Shown here: piece by piece, positions 44,401 to 53,323 of the stretch | Numbering within the stretch: position 1 is the stretch's first letter | Layout: each line of letters begins with the position of its first letter | Assembly: GCF_003854935.1 (NCBI RefSeq) | Contig: NZ_CP033970.1 | Location: 1,798,001 to 1,862,000, forward strand | Length of the DNA stretch: 64,000 bases | Reading direction: 5' to 3' | Source of the DNA: Cupriavidus pauculus | GTDB taxonomy: Bacteria; Pseudomonadota; Gammaproteobacteria; Burkholderiales; Burkholderiaceae | The notes under the pieces: generated by a model | What the model saw: the letters and a program-made list of their open reading frames with translations, nothing else | The model's database searches: none | What the model was told of the DNA's origin: nothing | Made by a program: the position numbers and the translations under genes

Positions 44401-44772
44401 ATGGCAACGGTAGTCGTCATTGACGATGAAACCATGAATGCCGATGCGCTGGCGTTCATGCTGGAGGCCGAGGGGCTCGAGGTTCGCACGGCTGCCGATG
44501 GCGAGGAAGGCATTCGCCTGGTGGCAGACCTGGTGCCGGACGTCGTCATCACGGACTTCATGATGCCTGTGATGACCGGCCTGGAAGTCGCGCAGGCGCT
44601 GCGGGCGGACCAGGCGGTGGCGCACATCCCCATCATCCTGCTCACCGCTGCGCAGGCCGAGATCGGTCGCCAGCATCCTCACCTGTTCGATGTCGTGCTC
44701 GAAAAGCCCTGCCTGCCCGTCGACGTGATCGACATTGTGATGCGGCTCGCCAGGGACGGCCGCGGCAACTAG
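44401..44772 (+). CDS. Stand-alone response-regulator receiver domain
   Basis: A 123-residue CheY-like receiver: acidic pair Asp8-Asp9 (VVVIDDE), phospho-acceptor Asp52 (VVITDFMMP), switch Thr82 (IILLTAA) and Lys102 (VLEKPCLP). There is no output domain, so it would act through protein contacts. It lies three bases after the KaiC-like stop, so the two are coupled. No histidine kinase is present nearby. Confidence 0.88.
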   Translation: MATVVVIDDETMNADALAFMLEAEGLEVRTAADGEEGIRLVADLVPDVVITDFMMPVMTGLEVAQALRADQAVAHIPIILLTAAQAEIGRQHPHLFDVVLEKPCLPVDVIDIVMRLARDGRGN

Positions 44773-44783
44773 CCAAAAGAGCC

Positions 44784-44803
44784 GGGCCGCCCACTGGCGG
44801 CCC
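44784..44803 (-). terminator. Hairpin between convergent receiver and TonB-receptor genes
   Basis: GGGCCGCC (44784-44791) and GGCGGCCC (44796-44803) form an 8-bp stem with a four-base loop. On the minus strand it is followed by CGGCTCTTTTGG, so it fits a terminator for the TonB receptor gene and may work in both directions. Confidence 0.55.
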
Positions 44804-44816
44804 GTCCCGTACTGCC

Positions 44817-46928
44817 TTACATCCGGTAGCGCAGGGTCGCCATGACGCTGCGCGGTGCGCCCGGCAGGTTCAGGTTCGGGCTGGAGCCGTGCCCGGACAC
44901 GATGTAGCCCTGGTTGAAGATGTTGTAGAGGTTCAGTTGCGCCTCGAACTTGCCCCGGCGATACCAGGCCACCATGTCGGCCGTGACGTAGCCCGGCAGC
45001 GTCACCGTGTTGGCCGGATCGGCCTGCCGCGCGCCCACCAGGTTCAGCCCGCCGCCCAGGCCAAAGCCGTGGCCCAGGTCCTTGGTCAGCCAGACATTGC
45101 CCGAATGGCGCGGCGTCAGCGTTGCCTGCTTGCCCTGCAGCGCCGGCGTGGACTGCGTGACCACCGCATCCAGATAGGCGTAGCCGCCCAGCATGCGCCA
45201 GCCGCCGCCCAGTTCCGCCGCGCCGCTCAGTTCCAGGCCGTCGGTCCGCTGCTCGCCAATCGGGATCAGCGCCGTGCCCGTGGCGTTGGCCACCTTGATG
45301 TTGGTCCGTTCGATCCGGAACAGCGACACCGTCGTGCTGGCCTTGCCATCCAGGAAGTCGTACTTGGCGCCCACTTCGGTATTGCGCGTCGTCTCCGGCG
45401 CCAGCTGCGCGTTGTTGGCCGCCAGCGAGAACGCTTCACCGGACGGCTGGAACGACCGGCTCCACGACACGTAGTACGACTGCTGCTTCGACGGCTGCCA
45501 GACCAGTCCGGCGCGCGGGCTCCAGGCATTGTCCGTGCGCGCCAGGTTCGGCTGGCCCGGCAGGCGCTGGATGGTTTCCTGCTCGAAGCGGTCGTAGCGC
45601 ACGCCCACCAGCGCCTTCCACTGTTCCGAGAACTGGATCATGTCCTGCGTGTAGAGCCCCAGCGTCTTGAACACGCCCAGGTTGCTCGTGGCCGGCGTGC
45701 CGCCCACCAGGCGCGGCAGCACCGGCAGCACCGGGTTGAACAGGTCCACCGACGCCACGTTGGCACGCGAGTAGTTGACCAGGTCCTTGTTCTGCTGCCC
45801 CACTTCCACGCCATACAGCAGCTCGTGCTTCATGCCGAAGAACTCCGCCTTCTGCGTCAGGTCGGTCTGGTTGAACCAGCCGTGTTCCTCGCGGTAGACG
45901 TTGCCATGCGTCAGCGATGCGCGCCGCGTGGTCTCGTTGACCGAGCCCACCAGCGTGTTGTTGCGGTCGAGCGAATAGTGGTAGTAGCGCGTGGCGTTGC
46001 GGATCGACCAGTTGTCGTTGAACCGGTGGTTCACGGTGGCCGTGCCCGAGTAGACGCGGCTCTGGCTGTAGTCGGCATCGCGCGCGTTGGCGGCGCCGTA
46101 GTACGTCGACGGGTCCACCGGCACGGGACGGCCCCGGTACGCCGGCACGCCGAAGTCGGTAACGCGGCGGTCTTCCAGCCAGTCTGCCTGCAGCAGCACG
46201 GTGGTCTGCGGGGCCAGCCGCAGCTCCAGAGACGGCGCCACGGCCGTCCGGTTCAGGAACTGCTGCGACCGGTAGCTGTTGGCTTCCTCGTGGGCGGCGG
46301 TAATGCGGAATGCCGCGGCGCCGTCGCCGAACGTGCGGCCCACGTCGCCCTCCACCCGGCGGTCGGCCCACATGCCGTAGCTGAGCGCGAAATCGGTGAC
46401 GTCGATGCCCGGCTTCTTCGTGACGCGATTGATCAGGCCGCCCGACGAGCCCCGCCCGTAAAGCACGGCGGCCGGCCCCTTGATGACCTCGATACGGTCG
46501 ACGTTGGACAGGTCGCGGAAGTACAGCGCGTCGTCGCGGATGCCGTCGACGAACTGGTCGGCAATGGCGCTGAAGCCACGGATCGACACCTGGTCGCGCT
46601 GCCCGTCGCCCGACGAAAAACTCACGCCCGGCACGTTCTTGAGCGCGTCCTGGATCGACGTCGCATGCTGGTCCTGCATGACCTGCGCGGTCACCACGTT
46701 GACGGTTTGCGGGACGTCGCGCAGCGGTGCCTCGGTCTTGGTGGCGCTGACCGTCGACGTGGGCTTGTAGCCGGTGCCGAGGTCCTTGTCGCCATCGGCG
46801 CGGACCGTCACGGAAGGCAGTGTCTGGGGTTCGGCGGGCACGTTCTGGGCGTGCGCGACATGGAAAAGCAATGCGGGTCCGATCGAAACGCTGACACGGA
46901 CGTACTTCTTGTGCAGATAACGGCTCAT
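44817..46928 (-). CDS. TonB-dependent siderophore receptor
   Basis: A 703-residue outer-membrane receptor. A signal peptide ends FHVAHAQ; a plug domain follows with DVPQTVNVVTAQVMQDQ, NVPGVSFSSGDGQRDQVSIR and GPAAVLYGRGSSGGLINRVT, and the rest is a 22-strand barrel ending MATLRYRM (a Met rather than the usual final Phe). It lacks an N-terminal signalling extension, so it is not of the FecA transducer type. ATG 46928 has AGGGAA in front. A Fur-like box lies about 35 bases upstream, which supports ferric-siderophore uptake. Confidence 0.88.
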   Translation of the reverse strand: MSRYLHKKYVRVSVSIGPALLFHVAHAQNVPAEPQTLPSVTVRADGDKDLGTGYKPTSTVSATKTEAPLRDVPQTVNVVTAQVMQDQHATSIQDALKNVPGVSFSSGDGQRDQVSIRGFSAIADQFVDGIRDDALYFRDLSNVDRIEVIKGPAAVLYGRGSSGGLINRVTKKPGIDVTDFALSYGMWADRRVEGDVGRTFGDGAAAFRITAAHEEANSYRSQQFLNRTAVAPSLELRLAPQTTVLLQADWLEDRRVTDFGVPAYRGRPVPVDPSTYYGAANARDADYSQSRVYSGTATVNHRFNDNWSIRNATRYYHYSLDRNNTLVGSVNETTRRASLTHGNVYREEHGWFNQTDLTQKAEFFGMKHELLYGVEVGQQNKDLVNYSRANVASVDLFNPVLPVLPRLVGGTPATSNLGVFKTLGLYTQDMIQFSEQWKALVGVRYDRFEQETIQRLPGQPNLARTDNAWSPRAGLVWQPSKQQSYYVSWSRSFQPSGEAFSLAANNAQLAPETTRNTEVGAKYDFLDGKASTTVSLFRIERTNIKVANATGTALIPIGEQRTDGLELSGAAELGGGWRMLGGYAYLDAVVTQSTPALQGKQATLTPRHSGNVWLTKDLGHGFGLGGGLNLVGARQADPANTVTLPGYVTADMVAWYRRGKFEAQLNLYNIFNQGYIVSGHGSSPNLNLPGAPRSVMATLRYRM

Positions 46929-46963
46929 TTCCCTGACTGTAATGGTTTTGTAATTCTTTGAAT

Positions 46964-46982
46964 GGGAGCGATTATCATTTTC
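46964..46982 (-). promoter_or_regulatory. Fur-box-like sequence upstream of the TonB receptor
   Basis: Read on the minus strand, GAAAATGATAATCGCTCCC matches 14 of 19 bases of the Fur consensus GATAATGATAATCATTATC, with an intact AATGATAATC core. It is well placed to repress the receptor gene when iron is plentiful. Confidence 0.5.
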
Positions 46983-47149
46983 GATACCTGCGCCGTCAAC
47001 GAATTTGCTCCAAACGGGTGAAACTGTTGCGCGATCCGGCGGCGTTAAGGTTTTTTTAAGGTCCGTCGGATACTCTGCGCGACGGCGCTTGGCCCGTCCT
47101 CCACGGGCAGGCGCCGGCCGATCCACCGCCTGACGCAGAGACGATCTCC

Positions 47150-48949
47150 ATGCCTCACCACAAGCCCCGGCCCCCACACCTCCGGCCGGCCGGCGTACCG
47201 CTGTATGGCCAGGGATCGATCGCCCCCCATCTGTCCGGCGCAGGCTGGGCCGCCCTGTGGGTTGCCGCCGCCCTGCTGCTCTGGTTCGGTACGCTGGGCC
47301 TGGGTCACCTGCTCGGGCCCGACGAAGGCCGCTACGCGGAAATCTCGCGCGAAATGCTGTCCACCGGTGACTGGGTCACCATCCGCTACAACGACCTGAA
47401 GTACTTCGAGAAGCCGCCCTTCCACATGTGGGCGACGGCCGTGGTCTACGCGCTGTTCGGCATCGGCGAGTGGCAGGCCCGGCTGACGGTGGCGCTGGCC
47501 GGCCTGCTCGGCATGGCGATGACGATGCTGGCCACGTGGCGATGGTTTGGCCTGCGGGCCGCCGCCTTTGCCGGGCTGGCCCTGCTGGCCGCGCCCATCT
47601 GGAGCATCGCCGCCCACTACAACACGCTCGACATGACCCTGGCCGGCGTCATGTCCTGCGTGCTGGCCTGCATGCTGATGGCCCAGCACCCGGACGCCGC
47701 GCCCGCCGCGCGCCGCAGGTGGATGCTGGCCTGCTGGGCCGCGATGGGCGTGGCGATCCTGACCAAGGGGCTGGTCGGCATCGCCCTGCCGGGGCTGGTG
47801 TTGCTGGTCTACATGGCCGTGACGCGCGACTGGCGGCTGTGGCGGCGCCTGCATCCCGTGCCGGGCGCGCTGGTCATGCTGGCCGTCACCGTGCCGTGGT
47901 TCTATCTGGTGGCCAGCCGCAACGCGGAATTCCTCCATTTCTTCTTTATCCACGAGCACTGGCAGCGCTACACGACCAACCTGCACGCCCGGAGCGGCCC
48001 CCTCGCCTACTTCGTGCCGATCCTGGTCGGCGGTTTCCTGCCCTGGATCGGCCTGTGGCCACGGATCTGGGCGGCCGTGCCCCGCACGGACGGGCGCCAG
48101 CCGCCCGCGTTCCGGCCGGCACTGATGGCCGGCCTCTGGGCCGCATCGATCTTCGTGTTCTTCAGCCTGTCCCATTCCAAGCTGCCCGGCTATATCGTGC
48201 CGATCGTCCCGGCGCTCGGCCTGCTGGCCGGCGTGGCGCTCGACAAGCTCGACCCCGCAGCGTGGCGCAGGCAACTGCGGATCATGGCGGCGATTGCCGG
48301 CTGCGGGCTGCTGGCCGCGCCGTTCGTGGCCACGCTGCATGCCAACCACACGCCCAACGCGGTCTGGCGCGTCTACGCCGTGTGGGTCGCCGCGGCCTTC
48401 CTGATCATGCTGGTGTCGATCGCCATCGCCGGCGTGCTGGCGCGCCGCGGCGTGCTGCGCAGCGTGGCGGTGTACGCGATGGGCATGTACCTGGGCTTCA
48501 GCACGGCGCTGGTCGGCTACGAGACCGTGGACGGCCCCGCGTCGGGCGCCACGCTGGCCCCGGAACTGCGGCTGGTGCTGACGCCCCGGATGCCGCTGTA
48601 CGGCGTGCAGATGCTCGACCACACGCTGCCGTTCTACGTCGGCCATCCGCTGACGATGGTCGGCGCGGCCGACGAGCTGACGTTCGGCACCGACATCGAG
48701 CCGGACCGCGCCGTTCCCACCCTTGACGCGTTCGAAAAGCGCTGGGCCGGCCCCGAGGCGGCGATGGCCGTCATGTCGCCGGAGACCTACCTGCAACTCT
48801 CGCCGCTGATGCATACCTATGTGGTCTACCGCGACTGGTACCGCGTCGTGGTCAGCAACACCCCGCTGCCGGCCGCGCTGGCGGGCCATCGGGGCGCCCC
48901 CCGGCCCGTCGATTCCCGCGAGATCCGGCTCGGCATGCGGCACCCGTAG
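47150..48949 (+). CDS. ArnT-like GT-C glycosyltransferase
   Basis: A 599-residue polytopic inner-membrane protein of the ArnT/PMT superfamily (lipid-linked sugar to lipid A or protein). The first periplasmic loop has LGPDEGRYAEISREMLS, the Asp-Glu catalytic motif typical of the family, then YFEKPPFHMWATA. About 10-12 membrane segments follow, with a periplasmic C-terminal domain of roughly 150 residues. No arn/pmr operon is nearby, so the donor could be aminoarabinose or another polyprenyl-linked sugar. It is divergent from the TonB receptor. Confidence 0.85.
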   Translation: MPHHKPRPPHLRPAGVPLYGQGSIAPHLSGAGWAALWVAAALLLWFGTLGLGHLLGPDEGRYAEISREMLSTGDWVTIRYNDLKYFEKPPFHMWATAVVYALFGIGEWQARLTVALAGLLGMAMTMLATWRWFGLRAAAFAGLALLAAPIWSIAAHYNTLDMTLAGVMSCVLACMLMAQHPDAAPAARRRWMLACWAAMGVAILTKGLVGIALPGLVLLVYMAVTRDWRLWRRLHPVPGALVMLAVTVPWFYLVASRNAEFLHFFFIHEHWQRYTTNLHARSGPLAYFVPILVGGFLPWIGLWPRIWAAVPRTDGRQPPAFRPALMAGLWAASIFVFFSLSHSKLPGYIVPIVPALGLLAGVALDKLDPAAWRRQLRIMAAIAGCGLLAAPFVATLHANHTPNAVWRVYAVWVAAAFLIMLVSIAIAGVLARRGVLRSVAVYAMGMYLGFSTALVGYETVDGPASGATLAPELRLVLTPRMPLYGVQMLDHTLPFYVGHPLTMVGAADELTFGTDIEPDRAVPTLDAFEKRWAGPEAAMAVMSPETYLQLSPLMHTYVVYRDWYRVVVSNTPLPAALAGHRGAPRPVDSREIRLGMRHP

Positions 48950-49044
48950 CGGGGCATTCAGGCGTCCGACAGCCGTCGGCGGGCGGTCTTACATTTGCGA
49001 GCAGAGCCGTGTATAAGTCGGTCTGGCTTGATTCCCGCGCAACA

Positions 49045-49947
49045 ATGAAGACGACGATCGACGAACTGCTGGCCTTTGTGGCCGTCGTGGACACCGGCTC
49101 GATCACGGCGGCGGCCGATCACCTGTCGCTGACCGTATCCGCCACCAGCCGCACGCTGAGCCGGCTGGAGGAAAAGCTGCAGACCACGCTGCTGCGCCGG
49201 ACCACGCGGCGGCTGGAGTTGACCGAGGAGGGCGCCGCCTTCCTGGAACAGGCACGCGCCATCCTGGCGATGGTGGACGCGGCCGAGGAGCAGATGGCCG
49301 CCCGCCGCCTGCGCCCGGTGGGCCGCCTGCGCGTCGACGCCGCCACGCCATTCATGCTCCATGTCATCGTGCCGCTCGTGGAAGGCTTCCGCGCGCGCTA
49401 CCCCGACGTCGAACTCGAACTCAATTCGAACGAAGGCATCATCGACCTGCTGGAAAAGCGCACGGATGTGGCGTTCCGGATCGGCACGCTCAAGGATTCG
49501 ACGCTGCATGCCCGCCCCATCGGCACCAGCCGTATCCGCGTGCTGGCCAGCCCCGACTACCTGAAGCGGCACGGCACGCCGACAAAGGTCGAGCAACTGT
49601 CCGGCCATGCGCTGCTGGGCTTCACGCAGCCCGAATCGCTGAACGACTGGCCGCTGCGCGCCGCCGACGGGGGCATCGTCCACATCAAGCCGACCATTGC
49701 CTCATCGAGCGGCGAGACGCTGCGCAGCCTGGCGCTGGCCGGCCAGGGCATTGTCTGCCTGTCCGATTTCATGACGCGCGACGACCGCCAGTCCGGCCGG
49801 CTGGTGCCGCTCTTTGCCCGCCAGACGCTCGATGTCCGCCAGCCGATCCACGCAGTCTATTACCGCAACACCGCCCTGGCCTCGCGCATCACCTGCTTTG
49901 TCGACTACGTGGTCGCCACGCTTGGCCGCCGGCCGTTCGAGGACTAG
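49045..49947 (+). CDS. LysR-family transcriptional regulator
   Basis: A 300-residue LysR regulator: MKTTIDELLAFVAVVDTGSI opens the HTH, SLTVSATSRTLSRLEEKL is the recognition region, TTLLRRTTRRLELTEEG the wing; an effector domain follows. The ATG at 49045 is preferred to 49009 because the family normally begins within a few residues of the HTH. No divergent partner exists, so its target is not evident; it follows the ArnT-like gene on the same strand. Confidence 0.87.
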   Translation: MKTTIDELLAFVAVVDTGSITAAADHLSLTVSATSRTLSRLEEKLQTTLLRRTTRRLELTEEGAAFLEQARAILAMVDAAEEQMAARRLRPVGRLRVDAATPFMLHVIVPLVEGFRARYPDVELELNSNEGIIDLLEKRTDVAFRIGTLKDSTLHARPIGTSRIRVLASPDYLKRHGTPTKVEQLSGHALLGFTQPESLNDWPLRAADGGIVHIKPTIASSSGETLRSLALAGQGIVCLSDFMTRDDRQSGRLVPLFARQTLDVRQPIHAVYYRNTALASRITCFVDYVVATLGRRPFED

Positions 49948-49956
49948 CCGGCGCGC

Positions 49957-50829
49957 CTAGTCGGGCGACTTCACGCCGGGCCGCATCGTGGCGCTTTCCA
50001 GCAACTGTTCGTGGACGAACGCGTACAGCACCAGCGATTCGCGCTCGCCGTAGGCATCGAAGGCCACGCCGACGTTGTGGAATGGCTCGGCCGCATCGGC
50101 GTCGGGGTCCTGCCGTGTCCACCCTTCGACAGACAGCTTCTGCTTCAGCCCCGCCGCGCGCAGCGTAAATTCCAGCCGCACCGGCTGCCCCGGCGTTTCA
50201 AACTGCGGCGACGCCGTGGAAATCGACGCCCCGCCCGTGCTCAGGTCGGTGATCAGTACCGTCTGCGGCCGGGCCTGTTCCCCGGACAGCACCAGCGACC
50301 CCACCAGCCGCACCGGTACGCGGATGCTGCCGCGCATCTCGCGCGCCTCGATATGCCGGATATCGTCAAGCATCCAGTACGGGAACGGCGTGCGCGACGT
50401 GGCCTGGACGCGCGCCGAGAAGCTGTGGATGTTGGTGCCCGAGAACCCGCGGAACAGCACCACTTCGCCATCGGCGATCTCGGCGGCCACGCCGGCAAGG
50501 GCGGGCCAGCCGATGAACGCGGCGCCGTCGTTGAAGCCGATCAGCCGGCTGACGGCCGCGCGCGCCGCGTCGGTAGGCCGCTTGACGTGCAGCAGCGTGC
50601 CGACCAGCAGGCCATACCGGTCGTGCCAGGCGGTGCTCGGCATGTCGGCCCGCAGCGGCGCCTCGCCATCGGCCCAGAAACAGCGGCCGCCGTGCAGCGC
50701 CAGTTCCCGCTCCTCGGCGGCGTGGAACACCGTGCCTTCGTCCGCGACCGGAAAGCCCAGTTCATCGACCAGCGTCGCCTTCAGCGGTTGGCCCAGTTCG
50801 ATCTCTTCAGCCTGCACTTCCCTGCGCAT
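49957..50829 (-). CDS. YcgR-like flagellar brake protein with PilZ domain
   Basis: A 290-residue c-di-GMP effector. The N-terminal half resembles the YcgR_N (flagellar regulator) beta-barrel; the C-terminal PilZ domain has the c-di-GMP-binding RGSIR (RxxxR) and DLSTGGASI (DxSxxG). Start 50829 is preceded by AAAGGGCTGACC. It would slow the flagellar motor or otherwise change motility when c-di-GMP is high. It is a lone gene between a LysR regulator and a recombinase, away from flagellar genes. Confidence 0.82.
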   Translation of the reverse strand: MRREVQAEEIELGQPLKATLVDELGFPVADEGTVFHAAEERELALHGGRCFWADGEAPLRADMPSTAWHDRYGLLVGTLLHVKRPTDAARAAVSRLIGFNDGAAFIGWPALAGVAAEIADGEVVLFRGFSGTNIHSFSARVQATSRTPFPYWMLDDIRHIEAREMRGSIRVPVRLVGSLVLSGEQARPQTVLITDLSTGGASISTASPQFETPGQPVRLEFTLRAAGLKQKLSVEGWTRQDPDADAAEPFHNVGVAFDAYGERESLVLYAFVHEQLLESATMRPGVKSPD

Positions 50830-50907
50830 GGTCAGCCCTTTGTTGTGGTGGGCGGGTCGATCCGCCACGGTGATTCGTGTTTCCGGCCCAGACCATCGCC
50901 GGGACGC

Positions 50908-52587
50908 TCAGCCGCCGAAGGCATCTTCCATCTGCCGGGCGCGCTTGACACTGTCGCCATGCAGGTAGAGCGAGGTCGTCGATACCGACGCATGGCGCAG
51001 GTTGTCGCGCACCGTGGTCAACTCCGCGCCGCGTGCCAGCGCGTGCGTGGCGTGGGTATGGCGCAGCCAGTGCGGGCTGGCCTGGCGCAGTTTCTCCGCC
51101 GTGGCCGGCCGCTCGGCCTCTAGCGTGTCGGCGGCGGTCGAGAAGAACCGCTTGATGATCATCCACAATCGCGCGCCTGTAATCCCCCCACTTTCGTCGG
51201 GGCCCAGGCTGCCGACAATTGGCGTAGCGGGGTCCCAATGGGCGCGGGCCACCGGCAGGCCGCGTTCGACCAGGTAGCGGTCCAGCGCGTTGCGCGCCAG
51301 CGGCGGCAGCGCCACCCGGCCCGCCTTGGCGCCCTTGCCCACCAGATGCAGCCAGTGGTCGCCATGCAGGTCGGTTTCCACGTTGCGCAGCGTGGCGCCG
51401 ACCAGTTCGCTGGCGCGCAGGCCCGTGGCGTAGGTGAAATCGAGGATGAAACGCAGCCGCTGGGCCGCCGGCGCCTCCCAGCCGTACGACCATTCCAGGC
51501 CGTCGGCGATGCTGCGCGTGAGCATCCATTCCCCTTCGGAGAACGCATGCGAGACGTCCAGCGCCGCCGTCTTGGTCCCGCCGCGCACCTTCAGCCCGGC
51601 AAACGGATTGGCCAGCACGTAGCGCTGCTGCACCAGCCAGCGGAACAGCGCGCCCAGCACCTGCAGCGTGTAGGCGGCCGAGCGCGGCGACAACGCATCG
51701 GTAAACGGCTTCCAGTCCGGCGCGCTGCGCGGCCGGGCCGGGCCCACCCAGCGGTCGCGCGGCCGGGGCTGGCGCAGGAAATTGCGGTAGGCGGTGGCGT
51801 CCTCGGTCGTCAGCGACGACAGCGGCCGGCCTTTCTCGATGATCGCCCACAGGATCAGGCGCTCGGCCTCCTTGCGGTAGGCGCGCTGCGTCGACGGGGA
51901 TTCATGGAGCGCCAGCCACGCCTGCACCGCCGCGTAATCGTTGTCGGCGTTGAGCGAGCAGGTGTCGCGCGGCGCGCGGAACTGGCCCAGCGAACCGTCC
52001 ACTTCATGCGGCAGATGGCCCATCTGCTCCCACGGCACGATCATCGCGCGGGGCTGCGCCGCGACCAGCGCCCGGGCGCGGGCGGTCAGCTCGGGCCATT
52101 CGGCAAAGAACGCCTCGATCCGCCGCGCACCGCTGACGCCCAGGCCGGGAATCGTTGCCCACCACTGGCGGCGGCGCGGGATGCGGACGGTCAGGTCGGC
52201 CAGCGTGTGGATGTCGTGTGCCCGCAGCGCGGCCACCGACGCCGGCGCCAGCCACATGCCGATGTCATCGGCAATCTGCGGCGCGGGCGGCGGCATGTTG
52301 CGCAGCGTCTCGATGGCCTGGTCCGCCGCCCTGCCCCGCTGCGGCCGTTCGGCGGCCGGGAATTCGAACAGGGCGGCCAGGTCCTCGCGCCGGCGGTAGC
52401 GGGCGTAGGCCGCCAACTGGCGCCGGATGCGGCCGAGGATGCCGCGCGACGACTGGCCGTGCGCGCGGTCGGCATCGAGATACTGGGTGACGGCGGCCCG
52501 CGTCGACATCCCCGCGTGCCACGCGCGCAGCGTGGCCAGGGAATCGGCGTCGGGAAAGGCGGAAAGCGGGGTCTGGGGGGCTGTCAT
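50908..52587 (-). CDS. Tyrosine recombinase/integrase with DUF3701-type N-terminal region
   Basis: A 559-residue protein. The first 240 residues (DSLATLRAWHAGMSTRAAVT, GLGVSGARRIEAFFAEWPEL) look like the DUF3701 region with a helix-hairpin-helix; then a core-binding domain (AVQAWLALHESPSTQRAYRKE) and a C-terminal catalytic domain with Arg391 (GLRASEL), His506 and Arg509 (HWLRHTHATH), and nucleophile Tyr541 (SLYLHGD), all present. Such proteins are common chromosomal recombinases in Cupriavidus and Burkholderia. A perfect 9+6+9 palindrome resembling a Xer/dif site lies 31 bases upstream of the start. No phage genes surround it. Confidence 0.88.
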   Translation of the reverse strand: MTAPQTPLSAFPDADSLATLRAWHAGMSTRAAVTQYLDADRAHGQSSRGILGRIRRQLAAYARYRRREDLAALFEFPAAERPQRGRAADQAIETLRNMPPPAPQIADDIGMWLAPASVAALRAHDIHTLADLTVRIPRRRQWWATIPGLGVSGARRIEAFFAEWPELTARARALVAAQPRAMIVPWEQMGHLPHEVDGSLGQFRAPRDTCSLNADNDYAAVQAWLALHESPSTQRAYRKEAERLILWAIIEKGRPLSSLTTEDATAYRNFLRQPRPRDRWVGPARPRSAPDWKPFTDALSPRSAAYTLQVLGALFRWLVQQRYVLANPFAGLKVRGGTKTAALDVSHAFSEGEWMLTRSIADGLEWSYGWEAPAAQRLRFILDFTYATGLRASELVGATLRNVETDLHGDHWLHLVGKGAKAGRVALPPLARNALDRYLVERGLPVARAHWDPATPIVGSLGPDESGGITGARLWMIIKRFFSTAADTLEAERPATAEKLRQASPHWLRHTHATHALARGAELTTVRDNLRHASVSTTSLYLHGDSVKRARQMEDAFGG

Positions 52588-52617
52588 CGGCGGGAGTCTA
52601 GCACCGGCGTCCTCGCG

Positions 52618-52641
52618 TTGCGATAACTTTTCTTATCGCAA
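52618..52641. repeat. dif-like 24-bp palindrome upstream of the recombinase
   Basis: Arms TTGCGATAA (52618-52626) and TTATCGCAA (52633-52641) are perfect reverse complements with a six-base centre CTTTTC. Xer/dif sites have the same design, arms ending ATAA and beginning TTAT around a 6-bp core. It may be the recombinase's own site or an operator. As a terminator of the upstream stress-protein gene it would be weak: low GC and no U-run. Confidence 0.45.
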
Positions 52642-52684
52642 TGGCTTGCGTTGCTACCCAAACCTTCCCGCCGCAGTTTGCCGG

Positions 52685-53140
52685 TCAGTGGACCGACTCG
52701 CCCCGGATCAGCAGTACCGGCTTGGCCGACTTCGAAATCACGCCCTCGGAAACGCTGCCCATGATCACGCGCCGCATGCCGCGCCGGCCGTGGGTGCCCA
52801 TCACGATCAGGTCGGCCTGCCATTGGTCGGCGTGGCTGACGATGGTCCCCGAGATGTTGCCCGGCGACACCGGCTTTTCGGCCAGCGCGGTCAGGCAGCG
52901 CACCCCGGCGTTCTCGAAGCGCCGCGACGCGGCCGCCAGCGCCTTCTGCCCCACGTGGACCATGCCGTTGACGATTTCGGTGGGATCGATATAGGCGTGC
53001 TCGAAGAACAGTTCGCTGTCATCCACCACGAACAGCACCTTGACTTCGGCCTGCAGTTGCTTGGCCAGGCCCACCGCCTGCGCGATGGCCAGTTCGGAGG
53101 ACGGGCCGCCATCCACCGCCACGAGAATCCGCTCGTACAT
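52685..53140 (-). CDS. Universal stress protein (UspA family)
   Basis: A 151-residue UspA-domain protein. It starts MYERILVAVDGGPSSELAIA and ends with the ATP-binding loop MGTHGRRGMRRVIMGSVSEG, i.e. G-x2-G-x9-G-S, so it is the ATP-binding type. Start 53140 has AGAGGTGCATCG in front; a frame to 53218 adds unrelated residues. Monocistronic, reading towards the recombinase. Stress induction is expected from the family, not shown here. Confidence 0.9.
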   Translation of the reverse strand: MYERILVAVDGGPSSELAIAQAVGLAKQLQAEVKVLFVVDDSELFFEHAYIDPTEIVNGMVHVGQKALAAASRRFENAGVRCLTALAEKPVSPGNISGTIVSHADQWQADLIVMGTHGRRGMRRVIMGSVSEGVISKSAKPVLLIRGESVH

Positions 53141-53323
53141 CGATGCACCTCTTGCGTCTGCGTTGTCGTTGCTACCAAGCATAGTTCCCGCGAAGCCGTG
53201 CAAATTGACCTGAATCAAGCGCGATGCAATCGTAGAAACTTTATTTCCAGATGTTCAAAGGGCTGGATCGATCACGATGATCGGATAGGATAGGCAGACG
53301 CCGAACGCAATCGACCCCATACG

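Noticed and set aside
47045-48943. 632-residue open frame antisense to the ArnT-like gene
   Set aside because: Low-complexity His/Gly/Gln translation; a shadow of a membrane protein gene.
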